From Streptomyces vietnamensis (GTDB lineage Bacteria > Actinomycetota > Actinomycetes > Streptomycetales > Streptomycetaceae), in assembly GCF_000830005.1 (NCBI RefSeq), contig NZ_CP010407.1, positions 5,026,001 to 5,090,000 of the forward strand: a DNA stretch of 64,000 nt. Reading direction: 5' to 3'. The notes beneath the pieces were generated by a model that was not told the DNA's origin, did no database searches, and saw only the letters and a list, made by a program, of their open reading frames with translations. Position numbers and translations under genes: made by a program. Below are positions 22,967-30,119 of this stretch, piece by piece. How positions within the stretch are numbered: position 1 is the stretch's first letter; each line of letters opens with the position of its first letter.

Positions 22967-24214
22967 TCAGCAGTGGGCGCCGACGAGGAAGAGCAGGTCC
23001 TCGGCGGTCGACCGCGGGCCGGCGCCCGGATCCTCGTGGAACTCCGCGATGCGGTGGGGCCGCCGGGGAGCCTCGGTGAGGGCCGGGACGCGCCGCTGCT
23101 CCAGGACGGTGAGCGGGTCGATGCGCGGCGCGCTGTCGGCGCCGGGGAAGACGAGACCGCCCTCGGCGAGCATCGGGATCTTGTCGATGTCGACGCCGAA
23201 GTGCTTGCCGAGGAAGTTGAAGCTCAGCTTGTTGAGCCCGTCGATGATCCAGTTGGCGAAGGCGATCAGGCCGTTGATCGGTCCCTTGACGACGCCGAGG
23301 ACCGCGGTGAGGGCGCCCTTGATCAGCTCGCCCATGCCGTGCAGGGCCTTGCCGACGGCGTCCTTGGCGTGCCGGAAGAATCCGGGGATCTTGTCGGTGA
23401 AGAAGGACAGGAAGGGGTGGATCGCGTTCTTGATGCCGCCGATCGTGCGCGAGGCGATGCCGCGCAGGGCGTTGGAGGCGGAGGTGACGGCGGTGCGGAC
23501 CCGGGAGATGCCGTCGATGGCGGAACCGATGATCCTCAGGGCCGTCGTGAACAGGGTGAGGTAGGCCTTGAAGTAGGTCCCGACGGCCTGGCCGATGAGC
23601 TTGATGACCGGCTGCAGGAACTTCCAGACGGACTGGAAGCCCTTCAGGGCCTGCTGCATGACCTGCTTGATGATCTTCTGGCCGGTCTCGCTGTTCACCG
23701 CGTACTCGATGAGCCAGGAGATGACCGGCATGAGGATGCCGAGGATGAAGCCGAGCGGGTTGCTGCGCATGGCGAGGTTGACGCCGGTCATGGCGACGGA
23801 GGCGATCTCCATCACCGTGCCGTAGGTGTCCATCAGCTTGGTGATGGTGTCGGCGAAGGGGAGCAGCGGCGCCAGGATCGCCAGGACGGCGCCGACCGCG
23901 GGGCCGAGCTTCCCCGCGGCGGTACGGACCTTGCCGGCCGCGACGCCGAGCTTCTGGATGCCGGCGGCCGCCTTCGACCGCTGGATCCGGCCGGCGGAGG
24001 TCGCCGCGCCGGACGCGGTGCTCCCGAGGGTGCGTACGGAGGTGCCGGCGGCCCCCAGTTCGGTGGCGAACCCGGCCATGCCGCCCGACGCCGCCTGGAC
24101 GTCCTGCTTGAGCCGCTTGAGGCTGCCGCCGGCAGCCTCCGCGCCCCGCCGCAGGGAGTTCATCGTCGGCGTCATGCTCCTGAACGCCGGCATGCGGACG
24201 GCGGCGGCACTCAT
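22967..24214 (-). CDS. Tape-measure-like protein B (tandem paralogue)
   Basis: A 415-residue protein with a helical Ser/Ala/Gly-rich N-terminus (about 25-95), a long hydrophobic and amphipathic centre (PLGFILGILMPVISWLIEYA, about 152-171; further helices to about 330), and a C-terminal segment IDKIPMLAEGGLVFPGADS matching the GGxVxP end motif of tape measures. That end and the final STAEDLLFLVGAHC parallel the upstream gene (IPTIPMLATGGVVMP, STADALMYLAKARG), so the two look like a tandem duplication. Its ATG overlaps the upstream stop as ATGA. Confidence 0.7.
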   Translation of the reverse strand: MSAAAVRMPAFRSMTPTMNSLRRGAEAAGGSLKRLKQDVQAASGGMAGFATELGAAGTSVRTLGSTASGAATSAGRIQRSKAAAGIQKLGVAAGKVRTAAGKLGPAVGAVLAILAPLLPFADTITKLMDTYGTVMEIASVAMTGVNLAMRSNPLGFILGILMPVISWLIEYAVNSETGQKIIKQVMQQALKGFQSVWKFLQPVIKLIGQAVGTYFKAYLTLFTTALRIIGSAIDGISRVRTAVTSASNALRGIASRTIGGIKNAIHPFLSFFTDKIPGFFRHAKDAVGKALHGMGELIKGALTAVLGVVKGPINGLIAFANWIIDGLNKLSFNFLGKHFGVDIDKIPMLAEGGLVFPGADSAPRIDPLTVLEQRRVPALTEAPRRPHRIAEFHEDPGAGPRSTAEDLLFLVGAHC

Positions 24215-25413
24215 CCGCGTGCCTTCGCCAGGTACATCAGCGCGTCCGCCGTGGACTGCGGGTCGCTGTTACGGGCCGCGTGGTAGTGCTCGATGTGCAG
24301 CCCGGCACCGCCGCCGTGGCCCCCCTGCAGCTGCGCCGTCATGCGGGCGCGCCGGGCGGTCATGGCGAGCAGCCGGTCCAGCTTGGACAGCGGCAGGACG
24401 GCCTCGGCCTCGCCGGCCTCGGCGAGGATCGCCGGGACGCCGCCGTTGCGGGGCATGACGACACCGCCGGTGGCGAGCATCGGGATGGTCGGGATGTGCA
24501 CGCCGAAGGTCTTGCCGCCGACGATCGGGACCCAGCCGGGGACGCTGACCTTGACCCCGTTGACCGCGTTGATCATGCGGTTGATCAGGCCGATGACGGC
24601 GTTGACCGGTCCGGACACGCCGCTCTTGATGCCCTCGAACGCCCGGGACGCGATGTCCTTGAGGCCGTTCCAGATGGAGGACATCTTGTCCTTGACGGCG
24701 GTGAAGGCGTTCGGGATCGCGGACTTGATCCAGTTCACCACGGGGGTGATGACGGCCTTGATGCCGTTCCAGACGGCGCCGATGACGGTCTTGATCGCCT
24801 TCATGACGGTCGTGATGACCGTCTTCCAGATGTTGACGTAGGTCTTGATGACCGTGGCGACGGCCTTGACGACGGTGGAGATGGCCTTCTTGATGCCGTT
24901 CCAGACCGTCTTGATCAGGTCGCCGGCCTTCTTCATGATCGGGCCGACGGCCTTCATGACCGCGCTGATCACGGTCTTGATGCCGTCGAAGGCCTTCTTC
25001 AGGATCTTCTGCATCGTCTTCGATTCCATCGCCATTTCGACGATCTTCTCGATGAGAGGCATGAAGAGTTCGATCAGACGGGCGAGGAAGTTGCCCTTCA
25101 TGGACTTGTTGAGCTTGTCCTGGCCCTTGGACGCCTTGCCGGCGCCGGACTCGTACTTGCCCATCTTCTTGCCGGCGGACTCGGCGGTCGTGCCGGCCTT
25201 CGACATGGACTTCTCGGCCTGGTCCGAGGCCGTCTTGAGGTTCTTGAGCTGGGTGTTGGAACCCTGGGCGTTGGTCTTGAGGGTCTTGAGCTGACCGGAC
25301 GCGGACTTTCCGGCGTCGCCGACCTTCTTGACCGAGGTGCCGGCGCCGGAGGCCTGGGTCTTGAGCTTGTCGAGGGCGGTGGACGCGTTCTTCAGGTTCT
25401 TGATGAGTGCCAT
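24211..25413 (-). CDS. Tape-measure-like protein A
   Basis: A 400-residue protein. Residues 1-110 are a Lys/Ser/Ala-rich coiled coil (ALIKNLKNASTALDKLKTQA). The middle has many Ile/Val/Trp/Lys amphipathic repeats of the type IKTVWNGIKKAISTVVKAV. The C-terminus carries the classic tape-measure sequence ATGGVVMPRNGGVPAILAEA followed by GEAEAVLPLSKLDRLL. Tape measures fill the tail lumen and set tail length; at 400 residues this is short for a phage. It is coupled to the next gene by ATGA overlap. Confidence 0.75.
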   Translation of the reverse strand: MALIKNLKNASTALDKLKTQASGAGTSVKKVGDAGKSASGQLKTLKTNAQGSNTQLKNLKTASDQAEKSMSKAGTTAESAGKKMGKYESGAGKASKGQDKLNKSMKGNFLARLIELFMPLIEKIVEMAMESKTMQKILKKAFDGIKTVISAVMKAVGPIMKKAGDLIKTVWNGIKKAISTVVKAVATVIKTYVNIWKTVITTVMKAIKTVIGAVWNGIKAVITPVVNWIKSAIPNAFTAVKDKMSSIWNGLKDIASRAFEGIKSGVSGPVNAVIGLINRMINAVNGVKVSVPGWVPIVGGKTFGVHIPTIPMLATGGVVMPRNGGVPAILAEAGEAEAVLPLSKLDRLLAMTARRARMTAQLQGGHGGGAGLHIEHYHAARNSDPQSTADALMYLAKARG

Positions 25414-25443
25414 GGGATTACCTCCTTTCGTGATGGGGTGGGG

Positions 25444-26391
25444 TCAGCTGCCGGCCGCGCCGAGCTCCTGGTCGAGGGACCGGACCGTCTGCCTGAGCTC
25501 GTTGAACTTCGTGCGCAGGGTGCCGGTCGCCGTGGTGAGGCTGTCCATTCCCCTGGCCGACGCCTCCAGCTTGGCTCCCTCGGGGATCTTGGTCGGGGTG
25601 AAGCCGAGCATGGCGCTCTTGAGCTTGTCGGTGGCCTTGGCGACCTTCTCGACCTTCTTGGGGTCGGCGTGCCGCATGGCGTTGTTGATCTTGTTGACGC
25701 CCTCGGCGACCGGCTGCATCTGCGAGTGGTCGACGCCCGTGATGGCGTCGGCGATCTTCTTGATGGCGCTCGCGGCCTTGGTGGCCTTGCTGTCGGACGG
25801 CAGCTTGCGGAAGGCCTGGGTGAAGGCGGGCGCCCGGTTGTTGAACTTCAGCAGCTCCGGGTTCAGCTGCTGGAGCTGGGTGCGCAGGTTGTCGAAGTTC
25901 GCGTCCTGCGGAATGGAGGCGATTCCGCCGCCGGCGTTGTTCTCCCGGTCCCTGAGCTGATCCCTGGTCAGGCGCTCGAACCTGGTCTGGTTCTCGTTGA
26001 GGACGACGGCCTTGCCGGTGAGGCCGATCTGGAGCTTCCGGAAGCCTTCGAGGAGGAGTCTCCGGAAGACGATGGCCAGGGAGGCGACCAGGAGCGGGAC
26101 GAGGATGCCGCCGATGGCGGTCCAGAAGTACGCCCACTTGTGCTCGTGATCCTCGTGGAACTTCTCGACCGCACCGCCGATCGTGTCCAGGCCCCACGAT
26201 TCGAGCAGCTCGGACGACAGCTCCTTGTGGAGCTCCTGGTACATCTCCTCGAACTTGGTCTTGAACTCCGGGACGATCAGGTTGTCCCTGAGCCAGTTGG
26301 TCGAGGGCAGCCAGCCCCCGTCCACGATCCGGAGTTTGTGGTTGAGGCCGGCGATCTGGACCGAGAGTTCCTCGGTCGTTACTTCTGCCAT
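25444..26391 (-). CDS. Coiled-coil membrane-segment protein at the head of the tape-measure block
   Basis: A 315-residue protein with an acidic helical start (residues 1-85). One strong hydrophobic helix follows (about 87-108, YFWTAIGGILVPLLVASLAI), then long charged helices (NQTRFERLTRDQLRDREN; KKVEKVAKATDKLKSAM). It lacks the GGxVxP end motif but its composition and position, immediately before the two tape measures, suggest an N-terminal piece of a split tape measure or its chaperone. Preceded by a terminator at 26433-26465, so it may have its own promoter. Confidence 0.6.
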   Translation of the reverse strand: MAEVTTEELSVQIAGLNHKLRIVDGGWLPSTNWLRDNLIVPEFKTKFEEMYQELHKELSSELLESWGLDTIGGAVEKFHEDHEHKWAYFWTAIGGILVPLLVASLAIVFRRLLLEGFRKLQIGLTGKAVVLNENQTRFERLTRDQLRDRENNAGGGIASIPQDANFDNLRTQLQQLNPELLKFNNRAPAFTQAFRKLPSDSKATKAASAIKKIADAITGVDHSQMQPVAEGVNKINNAMRHADPKKVEKVAKATDKLKSAMLGFTPTKIPEGAKLEASARGMDSLTTATGTLRTKFNELRQTVRSLDQELGAAGS

Positions 26392-26432
26392 GGTGTGCTC
26401 CGCTTCCGGCCGGTGACGGCCAAGCGCCGAAA

Positions 26433-26465
26433 AGCCCCTGCCGTCGTGGAGCTTCGGCAGGGGCT
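26433..26465 (-). terminator. Intrinsic terminator upstream of the tape-measure block
   Basis: A perfect 11-bp stem (AGCCCCTGCCG with CGGCAGGGGCT) and 11-nt loop, followed on the minus strand by TTT. It lies between the 70-residue protein gene and the tape-measure block. Confidence 0.75.
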
Positions 26466-26492
26466 CGTGCGTGGGGCGGGCGGTTCGGGAGG

Positions 26493-26705
26493 CTAGGCGT
26501 CGTCGTCCCGGCGGGAGGCGCGTCGCGTCGTCGCGAGGGCGTCGTTCCAGCCGGCCGCGTACGCGAGGCTCTCGTAGCGGGAGACCTCGGCGTACAGCGT
26601 GCCGAGCAGGGCTCTCTTGTCGAGGGCGACGGGTCCTTCGAGGAGCTGGCGGAGGCGGTCCTGGAGCGGGATGTGCGGTCGGGATGCCTCAGCCTGCTGA
26701 GTCAT
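26493..26705 (-). CDS. Small hypothetical protein with AGWxxA motif
   Basis: A 70-residue charged protein that I do not recognise. It has a helical middle and the segment YAEVSRYESLAYAAGWNDAL (about 38-57), which resembles EVDRRETAAFTAGWAEAV in the plus-strand gene at 27011. The ATG at 26705 overlaps the stop of a 56-residue reading frame as ATGA and follows GGAAGG. The gene ends before the terminator at 26433-26465, so it forms a short unit distinct from the tape measures. Confidence 0.6.
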   Translation of the reverse strand: MTQQAEASRPHIPLQDRLRQLLEGPVALDKRALLGTLYAEVSRYESLAYAAGWNDALATTRRASRRDDDA

Positions 26706-26872
26706 GGACGCCTGCCTTCCGGTTGCTTGCCCGTGCGTGTGTGGCGGCGCCGCGGAGTGAGGAGCGGGGGCACCACGTTTTCGAACTGATGTGCGAACAG
26801 AGTGTGGAGCATCTGTTCGATGTTTGTCGAGCGGGAAACGTCTGACGGCGTGTCTTCCTGCGGGTTTTCCAT
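26702..26872 (-). CDS. Very small hypothetical protein (56 aa)
   Basis: A 56-residue reading frame from ATG at 26872, beginning MENPQEDTPSDVSRSTNIEQ and followed by MLHTLFAHQFENVVPPLL. It ends in the same ATGA that starts the 70-residue gene, the kind of coupling used elsewhere in this cluster. The ribosome-binding site (GGGGA) is weak and no relative is known to me. A real small helical protein is likely but unproven. Confidence 0.45.
   Translation of the reverse strand: MENPQEDTPSDVSRSTNIEQMLHTLFAHQFENVVPPLLTPRRRHTRTGKQPEGRRP
26794..26819. repeat. Inverted repeat inside the 56-aa reading frame
   Basis: CGAACAGA and TCTGTTCG form 8-bp perfect arms separated by 10 bp, in a locally A+T-richer stretch. 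It may be an operator or an RNA hairpin; nothing further can be said. Confidence 0.4.
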
Positions 26873-27010
26873 GGGACTTGGTCCCCGATCGGAGCTGGTG
26901 TTCGACCCGGGTACCCTGGGTGACGCGTTCCCTGGACCTGACTTACTCGGGGAGCCGGGGGACGCGAGGGGCGCGTGGGGACCCCAGGGGGTCGGAAGGC
27001 AGTGCTGCGC

Positions 27011-27838
27011 ATGAACACGGAGCCGGGCGGTAACCGGCGCGAGCAGGTCGTCGACTGGCTCGAATCCCACGCTGATCTGCCGCATCTCTTCGCACGGCTC
27101 GCCGAACTCGTCCACGTCGCCGGGTACGCCCCGGAGGACCTCGTCGTGCTGCCCCGCGCCGAGGTCGACCGCCGCGAGACCGCCGCGTTCACCGCCGGCT
27201 GGGCCGAGGCCGTCTCCGACGAACTCCCGCGCATCCGCAGGGAGTACGAGCGGCGCGTGGCCGACGCCTACGCCCAGGGGCAGGGTGACGCGCGTGGAAT
27301 CCGACGCCCGCAGCGGCGCACGGACACCGCCCACCCGGACGGGGCCCGCGTCATCCCGCTGCCCTTCGCCCGGCTCATGGAACCCCCGGCCCTGGTGGTC
27401 GACGCCGAGGAGCGCGTACGCCGGGAGCGCGAGCTGTTCGAACAGCGCCCCGAGCCGACGTACGAGCCGGAGCCCGCGCCGGTGGACGGACCCGAGCCGG
27501 AGCGCGCGCCCGAACGCGCGCCCGAACGCGAACCCGTACCCGAGCCGGAGCCCGGGTCCGAGCCCGGGTCCGAGCCCGGGTCCGAGCCCGAGCCCGAACC
27601 CGAGGCGGACGACCGGGTGAACGCCCAGGAGAGCCGCCCCCGCAGGAACGCCCAGCCGGTGCGGAAGGTCGTCCGCGGCAAGGGCGGCCGTCCGATCGTG
27701 CCGCCGCTCAGCGGCGTACCCGGTCAGGCCGGGGGGACCCCCGAGCGGCGCGGCCGCCGGCTCTCCGAACGGGCCAGGAGCCTGGAGGACGAACTGGCCG
27801 AGCGAGCACAGGAAGCGCCCCCGGATCCCGCTTCCTGA
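27011..27838 (+). CDS. Pro/Glu-rich repeat protein embedded in the tail cluster
   Basis: A 275-residue plus-strand gene running against its neighbours. Residues 1-100 form a helical domain (REQVVDWLESHADLPHLFAR, LPRAEVDRRETAAFTAGWAE). Residues about 150-205 are a Pro/Glu low-complexity stretch with three GSEP units, and the C-terminal part is basic with RKVVRGKGGRPIVPP. No signal peptide or membrane segment is seen. The AGW segment echoes the small minus-strand gene at 26493. Start ATG at 27011 follows GGAAGG at long spacing; a GTG at 26975 is an alternative. Function unknown. Confidence 0.6.
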   Translation: MNTEPGGNRREQVVDWLESHADLPHLFARLAELVHVAGYAPEDLVVLPRAEVDRRETAAFTAGWAEAVSDELPRIRREYERRVADAYAQGQGDARGIRRPQRRTDTAHPDGARVIPLPFARLMEPPALVVDAEERVRRERELFEQRPEPTYEPEPAPVDGPEPERAPERAPEREPVPEPEPGSEPGSEPGSEPEPEPEADDRVNAQESRPRRNAQPVRKVVRGKGGRPIVPPLSGVPGQAGGTPERRGRRLSERARSLEDELAERAQEAPPDPAS

Positions 27839-27859
27839 GGGGAGCGGGATCCGGGGGCG
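27816..27859. terminator. Bidirectional terminator between convergent genes
   Basis: A perfect 17-bp stem (27816-27832 with 27843-27859) and 10-nt loop overlaps the stop codon of the plus-strand gene. It lies 32 bp beyond the end of the minus-strand chaperone gene, so it can serve both. Confidence 0.85.
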
Positions 27860-27869
27860 AAGGGTCCGA

Positions 27870-27901
27870 CCGAAGGGGTCAGCCGAAGGGGTCAGCCGAA
27901 G
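27870..27901. repeat. 13-bp tandem repeat over the GT stop codon
   Basis: CCGAAGGGGTCAG occurs twice followed by a partial third copy. The second copy supplies the TGA stop of the minus-strand chaperone gene, so repeat slippage would alter the C-terminus. Confidence 0.6.
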
Positions 27902-28314
27902 AAGCGGGCCAGGGCCGCCGGGGAGACCACCGGACCGGCACCCTCCTCCGCGGACTCCCCGCCCCGCTCCTCGTCGTCCTCGTCCGTGACGCCCGGACGG
28001 GGGACGGGCTTCGGCGGATCCGGGGTCTCGTCGTCCTCACTGGAGTTGACGCACTGGAACATCCAGTTGGCGACGGCCAGATGGTCCACGGTGGCGGCGA
28101 GGAGATGGTCGGAGATCGACCACTCCGCCGCCTCCCCGTGGATCTCGCGCTGCACGGCGGCCTCCGTCGGAAGGTGCTTGATCATGACCATCAGGCGCCG
28201 GCTGGAGAGCTCGCCCCGGTGCCAGTCGAGGAGATCGGTGGCGTAGTAGCGGAGCAGGTCCGCCTCAAGGGCCTCGGCGTGTTCGTCGACGAACTCGACG
28301 AGGCTCAGTCTTCC
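27892..28314 (-). CDS. Tail assembly chaperone, T part of a G-T frameshift protein
   Basis: A 140-codon frame without a good start of its own, lying in the -1 frame relative to the G gene and opening exactly at the end of that gene. Product from the slip: GRLSLVEFVDEHAEALEADL, LLRYYATDLLDWHRGELSS, then HLPTEAAVQREIHGEAAEWS, then an acidic Pro-rich tail ending ALARFFG. Siphophages make a minor GT fusion by -1 frameshifting; the run GGGGGAA at 28317-28311, six bases before the G stop, is the probable slip site. The first ATG in this frame (28191) would discard 41 residues that clearly read as protein. Confidence 0.65.
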   Translation of the reverse strand, partial: GRLSLVEFVDEHAEALEADLLRYYATDLLDWHRGELSSRRLMVMIKHLPTEAAVQREIHGEAAEWSISDHLLAATVDHLAVANWMFQCVNSSEDDETPDPPKPVPRPGVTDEDDEERGGESAEEGAGPVVSPAALARFFG

Positions 28315-28595
28315 CCCAGGCCGAGCCCGGTCTCCTTGCCGTAGGCCTCCAGGATGGCGGCGATGTCCTGCATCGTGAGGTCGTGCTCCTCGAAGCGGAC
28401 GTACTGCTCCTCACCCATCAGGAGTTCGAGCAGACCGTCCACGTCGTTGTCGTCGAGCTTCCGCAGCGCCTTCGCGGTCTTGCGGGAGAGCTCGGTGGGA
28501 AGCGTGTAGGACTCGCCGTCCAGCTCGAAGGACCAGGTGCGGCCGTGGGCCTCCAGTCGCTGGGCGCGGGCGGCGTTGACGTCGAAACGGGCCAT
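28305..28595 (-). CDS. Tail assembly chaperone, G-like
   Basis: A 96-residue acidic protein of the actinophage tail assembly chaperone type. It contains GRTWSFELDGESYTLPTELS, LRKLDDNDVDGLLELLMGEE and HDLTMQDIAAILEAYGKETG. In phages the G protein coats the tape measure while tube subunits polymerise. It ends GLGLGED-stop, and the stop overlaps the -1 frame that continues into the T part. ATG at 28595 follows AAGGAG. It sits between the tube gene and the tape-measure block, the canonical site. Confidence 0.7.
   Translation of the reverse strand: MARFDVNAARAQRLEAHGRTWSFELDGESYTLPTELSRKTAKALRKLDDNDVDGLLELLMGEEQYVRFEEHDLTMQDIAAILEAYGKETGLGLGED
28311..28317 (-). promoter_or_regulatory. Candidate -1 ribosomal slip site
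   Basis: Minus-strand sequence CTG GGG GAA GAC TGA contains GGGGGAA. A P-site glycyl-tRNA on GGG can re-pair with GGG one base back. The A-site GAA to GGA re-pairing is imperfect, so this is not the textbook heptamer. Confidence 0.5.
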
Positions 28596-28639
28596 GGTGA
28601 TGCGTACTCCTTGTTCGAACGGATGAGGAGGAGAGGGGT

Positions 28640-28670
28640 GGGGCGGGACGGCGGTGCGCCGTCCCGCCCC
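28640..28670 (-). terminator. Hairpin terminator/attenuator after the major tail gene
   Basis: A perfect 14-bp stem of G and C mainly (28640-28653 with 28657-28670), 3-nt loop and no T-run. It lies between the tube gene and the chaperone gene and could lower expression of everything after the tube. Confidence 0.7.
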
Positions 28671-28683
28671 GGGTGGAGAAGGA

Positions 28684-29295
28684 TCAGACGGTCGCGGAGT
28701 ACTGGCTGTCCTTCATGATGAAGGTGGCCAGCGGCTTGCCGTCGCCCTTCGACATGGCGGTGAAGGTGATGCCCAGCTGGGACGCGGCCTTGCGGCCCAG
28801 CTTGATGTCGTCGGTCGCGGTGACCTGGCCGTTGGGGATGATGAAGCGGTACTTGACCACGGTCGTGCCACCGGCCTTGACGTCGGTGAACTCGAGGCCG
28901 AGGGCGCGCACGTCCACGAACGGACGCTCGGCGATCTCGTAGCGGTAGGTGTCGACCGCCGGGGCCGCGTCCTGCTTGACGGCGTCGCCGCCCATGAAGA
29001 ACGGCAGCGTGTCCTCGTTGAACTGCAGCAGCGAGAACTTCAGCGACAGGTCACGGGCCGAGTAGATGTAGTGGACCGGGGAGACCGACTGCCACGAGTC
29101 GATCGGCTCCAGCTTGTCCTTCTTCGAGAACGTGACGCCGTCGCCGGAGGTGAAGCCGAGGTCCTTCCAGCCCGCGCTGGTCCAGTCGGCGGCGGAGTCG
29201 GCGCCGAAGGAGGACGGGGCGGCGTTGCCGGCGGTGGCGACGTAGAGCTTGCCTGCACCGGCGACGCGGATCTCGGCGGCGTTGTTTCCAGCCAT
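28684..29295 (-). CDS. Major tail (tube) protein
   Basis: A 203-residue protein of the size and composition of siphophage tube subunits. It has a Gly/Ala-rich start (AAEIRVAGAGKLYVATAGNA), then WKDLGFTSGDGVTFSKKDK, the conserved-type DLSLKFSLLQFNEDTLPFF, and a C-terminal half with GGTTVVKYRFIIPNGQVTAT and KLGRKAASQLGITFTAMSK. Such proteins stack as hexamers to form the tail tube. ATG at 29295 follows AAGGAG; hairpins lie on both sides of the gene, as expected for the most abundant structural product. Confidence 0.75.
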   Translation of the reverse strand: MAGNNAAEIRVAGAGKLYVATAGNAAPSSFGADSAADWTSAGWKDLGFTSGDGVTFSKKDKLEPIDSWQSVSPVHYIYSARDLSLKFSLLQFNEDTLPFFMGGDAVKQDAAPAVDTYRYEIAERPFVDVRALGLEFTDVKAGGTTVVKYRFIIPNGQVTATDDIKLGRKAASQLGITFTAMSKGDGKPLATFIMKDSQYSATV

Positions 29296-29364
29296 GGTGG
29301 TGTTTCTCCTTGATGAGAGGGGGTGAGGGCGCCGCCCCGGGCCATCAGGACCCGGGTACGGCAA

Positions 29365-29388
29365 AGGCCCCGCCGGACGGCAGGGCCT
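29365..29388 (-). terminator. Hairpin between tail-terminator and tube genes
   Basis: AGGCCCTGCC pairs imperfectly with GGCGGGGCCT, followed by TT on the minus strand. A second hairpin (CGCCCCC/GGGGGCG) lies just upstream near 29402-29420. Either may act as an attenuator. Confidence 0.55.
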
Positions 29389-29428
29389 GGTCTGTGGGGC
29401 GCGCCCCCGTCAGGGGGCGGCGGGACCG

Positions 29429-29839
29429 TTACGGAGCGACGGTCAGGGAGAGCCTGATGAGGCAGAGGTAGCGGTTGGCGCCTCGGTAGAGGTAGTCGGG
29501 CGTCCAGCGCGGCCCGTCCATCTCCTCCACGTCCTGGACGAGGCTGTTGCCGATCTGCTTGCCGAGCGTCATGAGCAGGGACTTGCGGGCGGCGTTGGCG
29601 AGGATGTGGGCCGCGGGCTTGTTCGGCGCGTAGACCTCGAACTCGATCAGCGGCTTGTCCAGGTGCAGGTCGCCGATCCAGGCGCCGCCGCGGCGGTTGA
29701 CCAGGACGGCGCTCTGCGTGCCGTCGAAGCCGGCCGGGGCCTGGGCGGCGACCGTGACGCCGGCCAGCGCCGGGTCGGCCTTGAGGACGTCGACGACCAG
29801 CTTCTCGACGTCCGGGAACGCACTCGGGGGAGTGGTCAT
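29429..29839 (-). CDS. Tail terminator/completion-like protein
   Basis: A 136-residue protein with alpha/beta character: an N-terminal helix (FPDVEKLVVDVLKADPAL), strands around SAVLVNRRGGAWIGDLHLDK and LIEFEVYAPNKPAAHILAN, a helix, and a final strand (NRYLCLIRLSLTVAP). This is the pattern of gpU-like tail terminators, which cap the tube, and it occupies their position directly upstream of the tube gene. It is the first structural gene, and an operator-like palindrome lies 158 bp upstream. ATG at 29839 follows GAGGAG. Confidence 0.6.
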   Translation of the reverse strand: MTTPPSAFPDVEKLVVDVLKADPALAGVTVAAQAPAGFDGTQSAVLVNRRGGAWIGDLHLDKPLIEFEVYAPNKPAAHILANAARKSLLMTLGKQIGNSLVQDVEEMDGPRWTPDYLYRGANRYLCLIRLSLTVAP

Positions 29840-29996
29840 GACGGTTCTCCTCGGGGAGGGGTGACAGGACGGGGGCCGCCCGGGGCGCTCGACGCGGGGG
29901 AGGGGCGGGGGCGCGGAGCGCTCCCGGACGGCGGACGGCGGAGCCGCGTCCCGACCTGCGGGCGCAGCTCCGCCGCTGCACCAACTGTGACAGGGG

Positions 29997-30013
29997 GCGT
30001 GCGCGCACGCAAC
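29997..30013. promoter_or_regulatory. Operator-like palindrome upstream of the structural operon
   Basis: GCGTGCGCGCACGC is a perfect 14-bp palindrome with AAC attached. Read on the minus strand, GTTGCGTGCGCGCACGC matches 15 of 17 bases of the element at 32424-32440 in the regulator region. It lies between the divergent tail-terminator and ATP-grasp genes. The gap 29840-30119 holds no gene. Confidence 0.6.
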
Positions 30014-30119
30014 TAGTTCTGGATCGGATCTGCCCGACGGCCCGGCGCGGGCTCCTGTCGTACGGCCCGTCGGGGGCCCCCGATAGGTTGACGGCCCCGA
30101 TCGATCCAGGAGCCGCCCC

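Noticed and set aside
26702..27334. Full-length minus-strand gene of 210 residues
   Set aside because: The upstream two thirds lie antisense to the plus-strand gene at 27011 and look like shadow; only the last 56 codons from the ATG at 26872 are plausible.
27868..27905. CRISPR-like or satellite array
   Set aside because: Only two full 13-bp units and a partial one with no spacers. No CRISPR array was seen anywhere in the window.
28191..28193. Independent ATG start for the T chaperone
   Set aside because: It would discard 41 well-conserved-looking residues (LLRYYATDLLDWHRGELSS and flanks), and no ribosome-binding site precedes it. Frameshifting from G explains the frame better.
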